In this document: one piece after another, positions 36,233 to 44,643 of the stretch
How the letters are laid out: every line of letters begins with the position of its first letter
Numbering within the stretch: position 1 is the stretch's first letter
NCBI GenBank assembly: GCA_036567965.1
Contig: DATCTN010000026.1
Location: forward strand, 186,001-250,000
Length of the DNA: 64,000 nt
From: Candidatus Kryptoniota bacterium
GTDB taxonomy: Bacteria; Bacteroidota; Ignavibacteria; Kryptoniales; JAKASW01
Direction of reading: 5' to 3'
Position numbers and translations under genes: made by a program
The notes under the pieces: generated by a model
Told to the model about the DNA's origin: nothing
Databases searched by the model: none
The model's input: the letters and a program-made list of their open reading frames with translations, nothing else

Positions 36233-37705
36233 ATGCTCTCAGATCTGTCGGAGTTTCAGCTCAAAGAGCTCCTTTGGAATCGCAAATTCGATCCCAACCT
36301 GAAAGCCGTGTCCGGCAGACGGGTTGAAATTGTCCAGACCGGCGAGCTTAACTCGGACACCGGTCCCGATTTCCGAAACGCGCTCGTAAAACTGGATGGC
36401 GTGGCGTACCGAGGGGACATCGAACTCCATCGCAGAAGTTCGGACTGGATTTCGCACAACCACCAACTGGACAGAAATTATAACTCCGTAGTCCTGCATG
36501 TAGTTGTGGAAGCTGACCATGATCTGGAATGCTTCACTCAAGCGAGGAGAAGAATTGAGACGGTTGAGCTTTCGAACTACCTCTCGGCAGACGCGGAACG
36601 ATTCCTTTCCGGCCTGGAGAGGGAAGACTATTTAGGCACGTTGAAATGTATGGGAAGAGCTCAATCTGTTCCCTCTGCCGCGAAGATGGAGTTCCTCAAT
36701 CTCCTTGGTGAACGAAGATTCATGCATAAGGCCAATAAATTTGAAGAGCGCCTGAAGGATATCATTGACGAGAACCGGCCTGTGGTCTTTGAGGCGAAAC
36801 AGAAATACTTCAAAGATTTTTCGGAGCTCCTGATCGAACATAAATCATACGACGATAAGGAGCTGAGAGAGGAAGCACACTGGGATCAGCTTTTGTACGA
36901 AGGAATTGTGGAGGGCCTGGGCTACAGCAAGAATACCGCCTCGTTCAGGAAGCTTTCCAGGAATGTCACGCTCTCTTTCCTGTCTGAACAAGCCAACGGG
37001 GACGTTACGGTCGCCGAGTCGATTTTATTCGGCGTAGCCGGATTGCTGCCGCATCAAACAACCGGCTTCGATGAGGAGTCGGTGAATTATGCTCGCAGAA
37101 TCGAAGGGTTGTGGCTCGGCTTGAAGAAGAAATATAAACGTGAATTCTTGGACAAATCGGAGTGGCTGTTCTTTAAGTTGCGGCCGCAGAATTTTCCCTC
37201 TGTTCGAATCGCCGGAGCGGCTCAGATGGTGACCGGTCGCGGCAAGGACTTCACTGCAAAATCAATCTTTGAATCCATTGCTCATGAGACTGCTTCGGAT
37301 CCTCTCAGGTTGTGGCGCGACCTCCTCACAGTTCCCGCGAAGGATTTTTGGTCGAGACATTTCGTCTTTGGCGAACCAGCTGCGACAAAAATAAGGATGC
37401 TCGTCGGGTCCAATCGGGCCGAAGAGATCATCATAAATGTCCTGTTGCCGCTGGCATACTTAAGAGGAAAAATATTCCAGCTTCAGGATCTTCAACAAAG
37501 GTCGTTGGATATTTACAGCCGGCATTTTCCGACAGCGGACAATAATGTCACGCTTCTCGTGAAGGAGGCATTATTTGGGGGAGACAACGTTCTCGGAAAC
37601 GTTATAGCTCAACAGGGAGCGCTTCATTTGTACAGGACTTTATGTTCCGAGAAAAGGTGCTTCAGGTGCAAGATAGGAAAGACCCTCTTCGGGAAGTCCG
37701 CCTGA
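36233..37705 (+). CDS. DUF2851 family protein
   Basis: A 490-residue cytosolic protein of the uncharacterised DUF2851 family, common in Bacteroidetes and Chlorobi. The N-terminal conserved block runs from TGELNSDTGPDF (Asp42, Asp46) to YRGDIELHRRSSDW (Asp62, Glu64, His66), an arrangement reminiscent of PD-(D/E)xK nuclease cores. The C-terminus has QQGALHLYRTLC followed by three cysteines (471, 476, 479) in CSEKRCFRC, and Cys139 lies before the middle helical region. One upstream plus three C-terminal cysteines recall Cas4/AddB iron-sulfur nucleases. This is a hypothesis; no function is established. It is last in the purN-to-DUF2851 run. Confidence 0.8.
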   Translation: MLSDLSEFQLKELLWNRKFDPNLKAVSGRRVEIVQTGELNSDTGPDFRNALVKLDGVAYRGDIELHRRSSDWISHNHQLDRNYNSVVLHVVVEADHDLECFTQARRRIETVELSNYLSADAERFLSGLEREDYLGTLKCMGRAQSVPSAAKMEFLNLLGERRFMHKANKFEERLKDIIDENRPVVFEAKQKYFKDFSELLIEHKSYDDKELREEAHWDQLLYEGIVEGLGYSKNTASFRKLSRNVTLSFLSEQANGDVTVAESILFGVAGLLPHQTTGFDEESVNYARRIEGLWLGLKKKYKREFLDKSEWLFFKLRPQNFPSVRIAGAAQMVTGRGKDFTAKSIFESIAHETASDPLRLWRDLLTVPAKDFWSRHFVFGEPAATKIRMLVGSNRAEEIIINVLLPLAYLRGKIFQLQDLQQRSLDIYSRHFPTADNNVTLLVKEALFGGDNVLGNVIAQQGALHLYRTLCSEKRCFRCKIGKTLFGKSA

Positions 37706-37709
37706 GCCC

Positions 37710-38465
37710 TTACTTGTCCTTGATATCCTGAAGAAGCGACGACGCGGCTGTTTTCAAGCTGTCGTCATCCTCGTCTCTCTTCGGTATTCCGGGGATTGTC
37801 CAGAGTTGCTCCCGCGCTTTCTGGTACTCCTCTTGCTCGTCATACGCCTTGGCAAGATCGAGCCTGAACATTACGAAATTCCCGTCGAGGCCGACTGCCT
37901 TTTCGTAAAACTTGATCGCGTCGTCCATGTTTCCCCACGCCAGCCCCAACGGCCACCGGAACAACTTCGGCTTCTCGGCAAGTTTCGCGTGAGTTCTTCC
38001 TAGGATGTAATATGGTATCGCGTTGTTCGGGTCAAGCGCTATCGCACGCTCACAATCTTCGCGCACCTGCTTGACGATCGGAGCGACGCTGAACACTCCC
38101 TTGAAAAGCGCGACCTTTCCGTTTGCTACTGCGCGGTAGGTGTACGCCATAGAATTATTCCCATCGGCTTTTACTGCCCGGTCAGCGTTGTTGTAAGCTT
38201 CCTGGTATGCCTGTAGCTGCTCGTCCTTCTGGTCGTCCGTTGCTACGGGCATGTGGTCTGCAATGTGGGTCTGCGCCCTGCACATTCTCCAGAGGATTTC
38301 CGCGTTGTCAGGATATTCGTTGTTTGCGTCGCGAAGAACCTGGAGCGCCTCCTTGTTGTCGAAACTGTTGAACAGGTCGTCGCTCTTCTTCAGCAGGTCC
38401 TGAAGCGTTGGGCCCGAGAATGCGCACGACAATAACATGACAACAGCCAGTACCATAGATTTCAT
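37710..38465 (-). CDS. Exported TPR protein
   Basis: A 251-residue protein with a short signal sequence ending MLLSC, so it may be a lipoprotein, followed by helical tetratricopeptide-type repeats: about residues 21-60, 85-120, 130-170 (CERAIALDPNNAIPYYILG) and 185-225 (AIKFYEKAVGLDGNFVMFR). The AWGNMDDAIKFYEKAV arrangement resembles the regulator-of-microtubule-dynamics type TPR family found in Bacteroidetes. GGAGGG precedes the start. It is the last gene behind etfB-etfA-bifunctional nuclease, 28 bases after the latter, and convergent with DUF2851. Confidence 0.72.
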   Translation of the reverse strand: MKSMVLAVVMLLSCAFSGPTLQDLLKKSDDLFNSFDNKEALQVLRDANNEYPDNAEILWRMCRAQTHIADHMPVATDDQKDEQLQAYQEAYNNADRAVKADGNNSMAYTYRAVANGKVALFKGVFSVAPIVKQVREDCERAIALDPNNAIPYYILGRTHAKLAEKPKLFRWPLGLAWGNMDDAIKFYEKAVGLDGNFVMFRLDLAKAYDEQEEYQKAREQLWTIPGIPKRDEDDDSLKTAASSLLQDIKDK

Positions 38466-38493
38466 ATTGCCCTCCGGTTAGTGCGTAGCGGGG

Positions 38494-39096
38494 TCAGTCG
38501 CCGAGTTGAAGCCGTCTGATTTCGTCGCGAAGTTTCGCAGCCCGTTCGTAATCTTCGCGGCTTATGGCGTCGGTTAATTCCTTCTGCAACTGCTGCATTT
38601 TAGATTCCTTCGTGTATGCAGGTGAACGCTCGCGTCCCTTTTTTGTGCGTTCGTCAGTCGACTCGATTTCATGCTCGCCTTCCTCTGCCTCCGGAATCGT
38701 CGATGCTTCTTCCATTACGGATTCAGCAACATATATTGGGACGCCAAATCGAATCGCTATCGCTATCGCGTCGCTTGGACGCGCGTCGATCTCGTGCGCG
38801 GTCGAGTTTCCTTCCACGTTAAGTCGCGCGTAAAATGTTCCATCTCGCAATTCACTGATAATCACATCGGACAGGGAATTCCCCAGCGTGTCCAGAACGT
38901 TCTTCACCAAGTCGTGAGTGAGAGGTCTCGGCGGTTTGATCCCTTCAAGTTCCAACGCGATCGCTTGCGCTTCAAATTGACCGATAATTATCGGAAGTCT
39001 CCTCTCACCTTCGGTCTCTTTGAGTATCAGTGCGTACGCGCCGGGACTGGAGGGGCTGGGGGAAAGTCCGAGTATGTCAACCATTACTTTCTGCAA
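38494..39096 (-). CDS. Bifunctional nuclease (DUF151) with C-terminal UVR motif
   Basis: A 200-residue protein of the BFN/DUF151 family, some plant members of which show DNase and RNase activity. Residues 1-135 contain the conserved LPIIIGQFEAQAIALELEG, RPLTHDLVKNVL, and EIDARPSDAIAIAIRFGVPIY blocks. After an acidic linker, residues about 165-198 form a UvrB/UvrC-type motif (LQKELTDAISREDYERAAKLRD-type helix pair), implying protein partner contacts. It probably starts with TTG 39096, preceded by GAGGAG; ATG 39084 is an alternative. It lies 39 bases after etfA. Confidence 0.85.
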   Translation of the reverse strand: MQKVMVDILGLSPSPSSPGAYALILKETEGERRLPIIIGQFEAQAIALELEGIKPPRPLTHDLVKNVLDTLGNSLSDVIISELRDGTFYARLNVEGNSTAHEIDARPSDAIAIAIRFGVPIYVAESVMEEASTIPEAEEGEHEIESTDERTKKGRERSPAYTKESKMQQLQKELTDAISREDYERAAKLRDEIRRLQLGD

Positions 39097-39135
39097 ATGA
39101 ATCTCTCCTCGTTCATCGTCAATTTGCGGAAAGAG

Positions 39136-40116
39136 TCAATCTTTTCCAAGAGCCTTTCTCACACGTGCCGTTATCTCGGGTACGATCTCGAAAGCATCTC
39201 CGATAATTCCGTAATCCGCGACCTGGAAGATCGGCGCGTCTTTGTCCTTGTTCACGGCTACTATGCATTTTGAGGACGACATGCCGGCAAGGTGCTGGAT
39301 CGCGCCCGAGATGGCGACCGCAACATATAATGAGGGCAACACGGTCTTTCCGGTTTGCCCGACCTGGTCGTCATGAGGTCTCCATCCTGCGTCTACGACT
39401 GCGCGGGAAGCGCCGACGGCTGCCCCCATCGCATCCGCGAGATCTTCGATCATCTTGAAATTCTGCGGTCCGCCGAGTCCCCGCCCGCCTGAAACTATTA
39501 TTTCGGCTTCGGTCAAGTCGGGCCTGCCGGCTTTCGTCACGGCTACAGACGTGACCCTGGATGCAAAATCTGAATCTTCGAATTTCACAGCCACTTTTTC
39601 ACATGCAGCCCTGGAACCGTCGGAAGGACCGGGACTGAATACATTCGGCCGAAGGGTAAACACTTCCTTTTCTGAATTGACTTTGACATCGATTAAAGCT
39701 TTCCCCGCGTATACAGGTCTTGTCGCAATGATCGAGCCGGACTCGGAACGTATCCCCACACAGTCTGCTGCCAGTCCGGCTTTCAATTTTGCGGCGAGTC
39801 TGGCACCGAGGTCCTTCCCCATCGCGCTCGCCGGCAGAAGTATGACATCCGCCGAAATTGCGTCCGCAACTGCCGCGAGTCCTTTTGCATACGCTGTCGT
39901 GGAATACAAGTTAAGCCGTCGATCATCTACAGCGTACACCTTTTTTATTCCGCAACCTCCAAGTTCCGGCGCGATAGCCGAGACGTCATTGCCGATGACC
40001 GTTGCCAGTGCTTCGGCTCCGAGCTCCTGCGCGAGGCGCACTGCGGCGCCCGCAACTTCAAATGCGACTTTCTTGAACTTACCTTCCCGCTGTTCCGCAA
40101 ACGCCAGTATCTTCAT
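39136..40116 (-). CDS. etfA: Electron transfer flavoprotein, alpha subunit
   Basis: FAD-binding subunit of the heterodimer that carries electrons from acyl-CoA and other dehydrogenases to the quinone pool or another acceptor. The 326-residue protein ends with the FAD signature [20 protein letters not shown], followed by [19 protein letters not shown], and includes [15 protein letters not shown]. The N-terminal domain begins [21 protein letters not shown] 40116 has AGGAG upstream and is preferred to the adjoining GTG 40119. It is 14 bases behind etfB. Confidence 0.95.
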   Translation of the reverse strand: MKILAFAEQREGKFKKVAFEVAGAAVRLAQELGAEALATVIGNDVSAIAPELGGCGIKKVYAVDDRRLNLYSTTAYAKGLAAVADAISADVILLPASAMGKDLGARLAAKLKAGLAADCVGIRSESGSIIATRPVYAGKALIDVKVNSEKEVFTLRPNVFSPGPSDGSRAACEKVAVKFEDSDFASRVTSVAVTKAGRPDLTEAEIIVSGGRGLGGPQNFKMIEDLADAMGAAVGASRAVVDAGWRPHDDQVGQTGKTVLPSLYVAVAISGAIQHLAGMSSSKCIVAVNKDKDAPIFQVADYGIIGDAFEIVPEITARVRKALGKD

Positions 40117-40130
40117 CACGTTCTCCTGTG

Positions 40131-40883
40131 TCAGATAACTTTTGCTTCTTCGTGAAGCAGTCTCACAAGCTCATCGACTGCGGTCTTGTCTGTGCCGAGA
40201 ATTCTGCCTGCCTGTTTTATTGCAGGCTTCTTCATTACGGTTGTCTCCGTAAACGCTGCCGTTGTACCCGGCGCCACTTCCTGAACCGGTTTCGACTTCG
40301 CGGCCATGATACCTTTCAAAGACGGGTACCGCGGTTCGTTAAGTCCTTTCTGCGCCGTGATCACACAAGGCATCGAAAGCTCCACCGTCTCCCTGCCGCC
40401 TTCAATTTCTCTCTCGCACACCACTTTCCGATCGGCTTCATTCACATCCAGTTTCACGACCACGGACGCGGAAGGGAGACCGAGAAGTTCGGCTGCCATT
40501 GTGCCTACCGCCGAATCATCGTAGTCTATCGATTGCTTGCCGAAGAAGATGATATCTGCGCCCGAGTCCTTTAGTGCCGACGCGATCATAGACGCGACCG
40601 CGAACGAATCTCTGGCCATACCGGTCTTCACCAGGACGCCTTTATCACCTCCCATCGCGAGAGCCTTTCGGATCACGTCCTTGTTCGAATCGCCTCCTAT
40701 TGAAACGTATGTTACTTCAGAAGGAGATTTGTCCTTAAGCTGGAGCGCCGCCTCAATCGCAATTTCGTCGTACGGATTAAGGATGACGTTGATCTCAGAT
40801 CGGTCAATCGTCTTGCCGTCATCACCTACCTTCACTTTTGTTTCGGTATCAGGAACCTGGTTGACGCAAACGAAAAGCTTCAT
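40131..40883 (-). CDS. etfB: Electron transfer flavoprotein, beta subunit
   Basis: Partner of EtfA; binds AMP and contacts dehydrogenases. The 250-residue protein has MKLFVCVNQVPDTETKVKV, NPYDEIAIEAALQLKD, the signature DIIFFGKQSIDYDDSAVGTM, VCEREIEGGRETVELSMPCVIT, and PRYPSLKGIMAAKSK. AAGGAG precedes ATG at seven bases, and a promoter of the TTG-N20-TAAATT type lies upstream. With etfA it starts a four-gene minus-strand operon. No acyl-CoA dehydrogenase or EtfQO gene is nearby. Confidence 0.96.
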   Translation of the reverse strand: MKLFVCVNQVPDTETKVKVGDDGKTIDRSEINVILNPYDEIAIEAALQLKDKSPSEVTYVSIGGDSNKDVIRKALAMGGDKGVLVKTGMARDSFAVASMIASALKDSGADIIFFGKQSIDYDDSAVGTMAAELLGLPSASVVVKLDVNEADRKVVCEREIEGGRETVELSMPCVITAQKGLNEPRYPSLKGIMAAKSKPVQEVAPGTTAAFTETTVMKKPAIKQAGRILGTDKTAVDELVRLLHEEAKVI

Positions 40884-40919
40884 CGCTCATCTCCTTTGGG
40901 ATTAATGATGGGTGATAAA

Positions 40920-40948
40920 AATTTATGCCCGAGTAGGAAAAACTTCAA
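40920..40948 (-). promoter_or_regulatory. Promoter TTG-N20-TAAATT for etfBA
   Basis: On the minus strand TTG (40948-40946), 20 bases, TAAATT (40925-40920). It gives a leader of roughly 25-30 bases that contains the AAGGAG site of etfB. Confidence 0.65.
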
Positions 40949-41170
40949 GAGAAGTTTTTGGCGCAGGTGGATAAAGTGGACCTATCATTCTCGCTATAAT
41001 GTTAAATCTTGAACTCCTATGTGAATCCACCCGCCACTCACCTCCGGAGCGATTTCACTTGCAGCATCTGGTTCTGGACGCCGAAACGAGTCTGGACTGG
41101 AATGCCCCCATCCAGCGTTCGGGGTGACAGAAGCATTTAAAAGTGAGACACTACCTACTAATTCTCCTCA

Positions 41171-41199
41171 TTGTTTCGCAGGTGGGCCGGTAATATATT
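41171..41199 (+). promoter_or_regulatory. Promoter TTG-N20-TATATT for the NlpC/P60 gene
   Basis: TTG at 41171-41173, 20 bases, TATATTTTC from 41194. ATG 41209 lies 9 bases after the box, so little or no leader is expected, and no Shine-Dalgarno sequence is present. Confidence 0.65.
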
Positions 41200-41208
41200 T
41201 TCACTACT

Positions 41209-42252
41209 ATGTCTGGGAATGGTAAAACCCGCTCTCGGAGTGAATTCGAGGGGCGTCTTAAAAGAAAGTTGAGAGTCGACACCCGATTTGGCGTTCTGGA
41301 ATGCTCGCCCGGAAAGAAGTTTTTCGCAGTAGTTACGGACTCAATCTCAAATGCAATCCGCGTCTCCGAGATTTATCAGGCTCATAAGTACGGCTTCAAG
41401 ATCAAATTGGCGCTGTTGCCGGGCGAAGAAGTCGGAAGAAAGAAGTTTGGAATTTGTCGAGTCGGTGTCGCGCCTGTCAGGCGCTTCGACGACTCCACAT
41501 CGGAACAGGTGACTCAAGTCCTGTACGGAGAATCTTTCGATGTCCTTCAAATTCGTGACAACTGGGTCAGAGTCCGACTGACAACCGACGGATATATCGG
41601 CTGGGTCGCACTCGCCCAGGTATCACTTTTCAAGGAAGATGAATACCGGAAGTTTGAATCCATCTCCAGGATGTATGTTTCGAAAAAGACTGCGGGACTT
41701 CTCGAAGAGCCTGACTCCTCGTCCGGAATTGCCCGGGAAATAGTTCGCGGTTGTCCACTTGCGGTTGCCGGACAGACGGACGGATTCTGGAAAATAAAAA
41801 CACCTGACGGCGATATCACGTTCGTTGAGAAAACATCCGCGGTCGAGAACATTCCGGAGTCGGATTTTTCCATTGGTCGGCTTCTGGCGACGGCGTTTTC
41901 ATTCAAGGGAGTTTCATACGTGTGGGGAGGGAGAAGCCCGATGGGATTCGACTGTTCCGGGTTCATCCAGACAGTGTTTGCGCTCAACGGAATCGCACTG
42001 CCGCGCGATGCGGATCTTCAATTCCAAGCCGGAAAGGCAATCGGAAAGAGTTTCAGAAAACTAAGGGCGGGAGATTTGTTGTTTTTTTCGTCAAATGGCG
42101 ATAAAATTAGTCATGTCGCGCTGTATATCGGAAAGAACAAACAGTTTATCCATTCCTCAGGGTTTGTCAGGGTTGGCAGCTTTGACAGAGGAAGGAAGGA
42201 CTTCGACAAGAATCTTCTGGCAAAATTTGTCGGAGCCTGCAGGATAATCTGA
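41209..42252 (+). CDS. NlpC/P60 endopeptidase with SH3 domains, apparently cytosolic
   Basis: A 347-residue cell-wall peptide hydrolase resembling Bacillus dipeptidyl-peptidase VI/YkfC, which cut gamma-D-glutamyl-diamino acid bonds in recycled muropeptides. Two SH3-like domains occupy about residues 75-140 (VTQVLYGESFDVLQ to GYIGWV) and 150-210. The NlpC/P60 domain has catalytic Cys249 in GFDCSGF, His302 in ISHVALYIG and His315 in FIHSSG. No signal peptide is visible, and the promoter lies directly before ATG 41209, so an alternative longer start is unlikely. This fits a cytosolic recycling role. Confidence 0.85.
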   Translation: MSGNGKTRSRSEFEGRLKRKLRVDTRFGVLECSPGKKFFAVVTDSISNAIRVSEIYQAHKYGFKIKLALLPGEEVGRKKFGICRVGVAPVRRFDDSTSEQVTQVLYGESFDVLQIRDNWVRVRLTTDGYIGWVALAQVSLFKEDEYRKFESISRMYVSKKTAGLLEEPDSSSGIAREIVRGCPLAVAGQTDGFWKIKTPDGDITFVEKTSAVENIPESDFSIGRLLATAFSFKGVSYVWGGRSPMGFDCSGFIQTVFALNGIALPRDADLQFQAGKAIGKSFRKLRAGDLLFFSSNGDKISHVALYIGKNKQFIHSSGFVRVGSFDRGRKDFDKNLLAKFVGACRII

Positions 42253-42342
42253 CGAAAGAGAGGTGTTTGAGTCTTCAGCTATTATGATCACAAGATTGCG
42301 CAAAATGATCACGACCTGTCCGAAGGTGCGCGCCAGTATTCG

Positions 42343-42879
42343 ATGCGAAGCGACCCGGGTTATACTCGTGACAGGAGCTACGGAAAAGTTTTACTTCTAA
42401 ACCAAAACTACGAACCGCTTACTATCTGCAGCTGGAAAAAAGCGGTCATCCTTCTTTATCTCGGTAAAGCAGAATTGATCGAAAGATATGATGGGATGGT
42501 TCTGCGATCGGTGTCGACATCGCTTCCCATGCCCAGCATCCTGCGACTCTCTGTCTTCTACCGTGTACCACACAAGCGAGTGATCCTTTCAAGGAAGAAC
42601 ATCCTCAGACGCGATGGCAACAGGTGCCAGTATTGCGGACGAGGAGATCTCCCTCTCACAGTCGATCACGTTATCCCCAAGACGCGCGGAGGTGAAGAGA
42701 CATGGGAAAACCTCGTCTGCGCGTGCATGAAATGCAACAACAAGAAGGGCGACCGTACTCCCGAAGAAGCCGGAATGAAACTGGTTTCTTCTCCTCGCCG
42801 ACCGAACCATGTGGCTTTCATAAGACATTTCGTCGGAAGAATTGACGAAAAATGGAAGCCGTACCTTTTTATGAAGTAG
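42343..42879 (+). CDS. HNH endonuclease-family protein
   Basis: A 178-residue protein of the widespread single-domain HNH family. The N-terminal KVLLLNQNYEPLTICSWKKA and LYLGKAELIE are family hallmarks. The HNH core has CQYCGRGDLPLTVDHVIPK with a zinc CxxC and the catalytic His, GGEETWENLVCACMKCNNKKGD with the Asn and second CxxC. Substrates of this family are not established; it is found as a chromosomal, non-mobile gene in many Bacteroidetes and Cyanobacteria. No restriction partner is nearby. The start ATG 42343 lacks a Shine-Dalgarno sequence. Confidence 0.84.
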   Translation: MRSDPGYTRDRSYGKVLLLNQNYEPLTICSWKKAVILLYLGKAELIERYDGMVLRSVSTSLPMPSILRLSVFYRVPHKRVILSRKNILRRDGNRCQYCGRGDLPLTVDHVIPKTRGGEETWENLVCACMKCNNKKGDRTPEEAGMKLVSSPRRPNHVAFIRHFVGRIDEKWKPYLFMK

Positions 42880-42904
42880 AAAAATATCTTAAATTTGACG
42901 CACA

Positions 42905-43891
42905 ATGCCGAATAAGAAGATCATCCTAAGCGGGATGCGTCCGACAGGCAAGTTGCATCTCGGCCACTGGGCCGGGGCACTTGAAAATTGGGTCGCACTC
43001 CAAAACGAAGGCGGGTACCAGAACTATCACCTCGTAGCCGATTACCATGCGCTTACCACCAATCTCGATTCGTCGAAGATTTACGATTTGACTATCGATA
43101 TGGTTATGGACTGGCTCGCGGCAGGAATAGATCCGGAGCACAGTCCCATGTTCAGACAATCCAAGGTAAAGGAGCACGCCGAACTCCATCTGATCTTTTC
43201 GATGCTGATTACCAAGTCGAGGCTCGAACGAAATCCCACGCTGAAGGAGCAGGTGCGCGATCTTCATCTCGGTCCGATCAGTTACGGATATCTCGGATAT
43301 CCAGTGCTCCAGGCTGCCGACATTCTCCTGTACAAGGGCGAAGTGGTTCCTGTCGGTGAAGACCAGCTCCCGCATATTGAAGTCACGCGCGAGATTGCCA
43401 GGGACTTCAACAATCAATATGGGAATGTTTTCCCGGAACCGGCGGGGCTGCTGACGAAATTCGCGAGACTTCCCGGACTCGACGGAAGAAGGATGAGCAA
43501 ATCTCTGAACAACGGCATTCTCCTTTCCGAATCTCCCGAAGAAGTAAAAAAGAAAATGAAGAAGGCTGTTACTGATCCGCAAAAGATCAGAAAGGGCGAT
43601 CCCGGAAGGCCGGACATTTGTCTCGTGTTTACTTATCACCAGAAGTTCAACGCCGCGGAAGAAAAAGAAATCCGCCGCGGATGCGAGAGCGGCGAGCTCG
43701 GTTGTGTCGATTGCAAGATGCGGGCGGCTGACCGCATCAACGCGTTCCTGGCGCCTATGCACGAGCGCCGGAAAGAATTTGAACAGAACCCGCATAAAGT
43801 CGAAAAGATACTGGAGCGCGGAGAAGAAGAGGCAAAAGTGATCGCGAAACACACCATGGACCAGGTTCACCAAGCAATGAAGATGGGATGA
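42905..43891 (+). CDS. trpS: Tryptophanyl-tRNA synthetase with a four-cysteine [4Fe-4S]-type motif
   Basis: Class I synthetase that charges tRNA(Trp). The 328-residue protein has the ATP motifs GKLHLGHW (HIGH) and RRMSKS (KMSKS), plus GYPVLQAADILLY and PVGEDQLPHIEVTREIA. Cys239, Cys260, Cys267 and Cys270 form C-x20-C-x6-C-x2-C, close to the Thermotoga maritima TrpRS motif that binds a [4Fe-4S] cluster near the anticodon-binding region. A TTT-N20-TAAATTTG sequence just before the gene is a near match to the local promoter pattern. It overlaps scpA by 4 bases and leads a chain of overlapping genes. Confidence 0.95.
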   Translation: MPNKKIILSGMRPTGKLHLGHWAGALENWVALQNEGGYQNYHLVADYHALTTNLDSSKIYDLTIDMVMDWLAAGIDPEHSPMFRQSKVKEHAELHLIFSMLITKSRLERNPTLKEQVRDLHLGPISYGYLGYPVLQAADILLYKGEVVPVGEDQLPHIEVTREIARDFNNQYGNVFPEPAGLLTKFARLPGLDGRRMSKSLNNGILLSESPEEVKKKMKKAVTDPQKIRKGDPGRPDICLVFTYHQKFNAAEEKEIRRGCESGELGCVDCKMRAADRINAFLAPMHERRKEFEQNPHKVEKILERGEEEAKVIAKHTMDQVHQAMKMG

Positions 43892-44643
43892 CGTACAGAG
43901 TTAAGTTGAACGACTTCGAAGGCCCACTTGACCTTCTCCTGTTCTTTATCAAGCGCGATCAGCTGGATATTTACGATATTCCGATCGCTCAAATCACAAA
44001 AGAGTTTCTCGATTATGTAAGATATCTCCAGCTGCTGGATCTCGAAGTAGCCGGCGATTTTATTGTTATGGCTGCGACCCTTATGCAAATTAAGGTGCGC
44101 ATGCTCCTCCCGCACGAAGAAGGAATCGAAGATCTCGTAGAGGATGATCCGCGCCGCGAACTTGCCGATAGACTCGCCGAGTATGCTCGCTTCAAGGAAG
44201 GCGCGAGAAACTTCGGAGTTCTGGAAGAAGCGGGCGGAAGGCTGTTTTACAGGACTTATTTCCGCCAGGACGAGCGACAGCACTCGAGTCCTGAAGACGA
44301 GCAGCTGAAGAATGCGACACTCATAGATCTGGTTACCGCGTTCAAGCGCGCGATGGATAAATTCGAGTCAACACCTTTTCACAGTATCCAGCGACTGAGC
44401 GTTACGATAGATGAACAGATCGAATTTCTGGTGGATTCTCTTAAAGACAGAGCCACAATCCATTTTCTCGAGCTCGCTGCTCAAATTCATGAGAGGATAA
44501 CACTCGTTGTGACTTTCATAGCGTTGCTAGAGCTGATAAAAAGAAATGTTCTGCGCGTCCAGACCAGTGGTGCCTTCAACGATTTCATAATTTCTAAGTT
44601 CGAAGATGTAATAGAGAATAATGCCGAAGCAGAACTATCCTGA
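43888..44643 (+). CDS. scpA: Segregation and condensation protein A
   Basis: Kleisin subunit of the SMC-ScpAB condensin that compacts and separates chromosomes. The 251-residue protein has the N-terminal FEGPLDLLLFFIKRDQLDIYDIPIAQIT motif region, GDFIVMAATLMQIKVRMLLP, and the C-terminal winged-helix segment FIALLELIKRNVLRVQ. It overlaps trpS by ATGA and scpB by 23 bases. No smc gene is in the window. Confidence 0.95.
   Translation: MTYRVKLNDFEGPLDLLLFFIKRDQLDIYDIPIAQITKEFLDYVRYLQLLDLEVAGDFIVMAATLMQIKVRMLLPHEEGIEDLVEDDPRRELADRLAEYARFKEGARNFGVLEEAGGRLFYRTYFRQDERQHSSPEDEQLKNATLIDLVTAFKRAMDKFESTPFHSIQRLSVTIDEQIEFLVDSLKDRATIHFLELAAQIHERITLVVTFIALLELIKRNVLRVQTSGAFNDFIISKFEDVIENNAEAELS

Larger units (their letters stand above)
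40884..41208. other. Divergent control region between etfB and the NlpC/P60 gene
   Basis: The 325-base gap carries back-to-back promoters of the same family, minus-strand at 40920-40948 and plus-strand at 41171-41199. A sequence near 41100-41135 (ATCCAGCGTTCGGGGTGACAG) faintly resembles the end of the inverted-repeat element. No gene is visible. Confidence 0.55.

Noticed and set aside
41095-41140. Possible further end of the inverted-repeat element (CGTTCGGGGTGACAG)
   Set aside because: Only a short imperfect match without the partner end.
42862-42897. TTT-N20-TAAATTTG before trpS as a thirteenth promoter
   Set aside because: The first box lacks the G, so it does not meet the strict pattern; it may still be functional.
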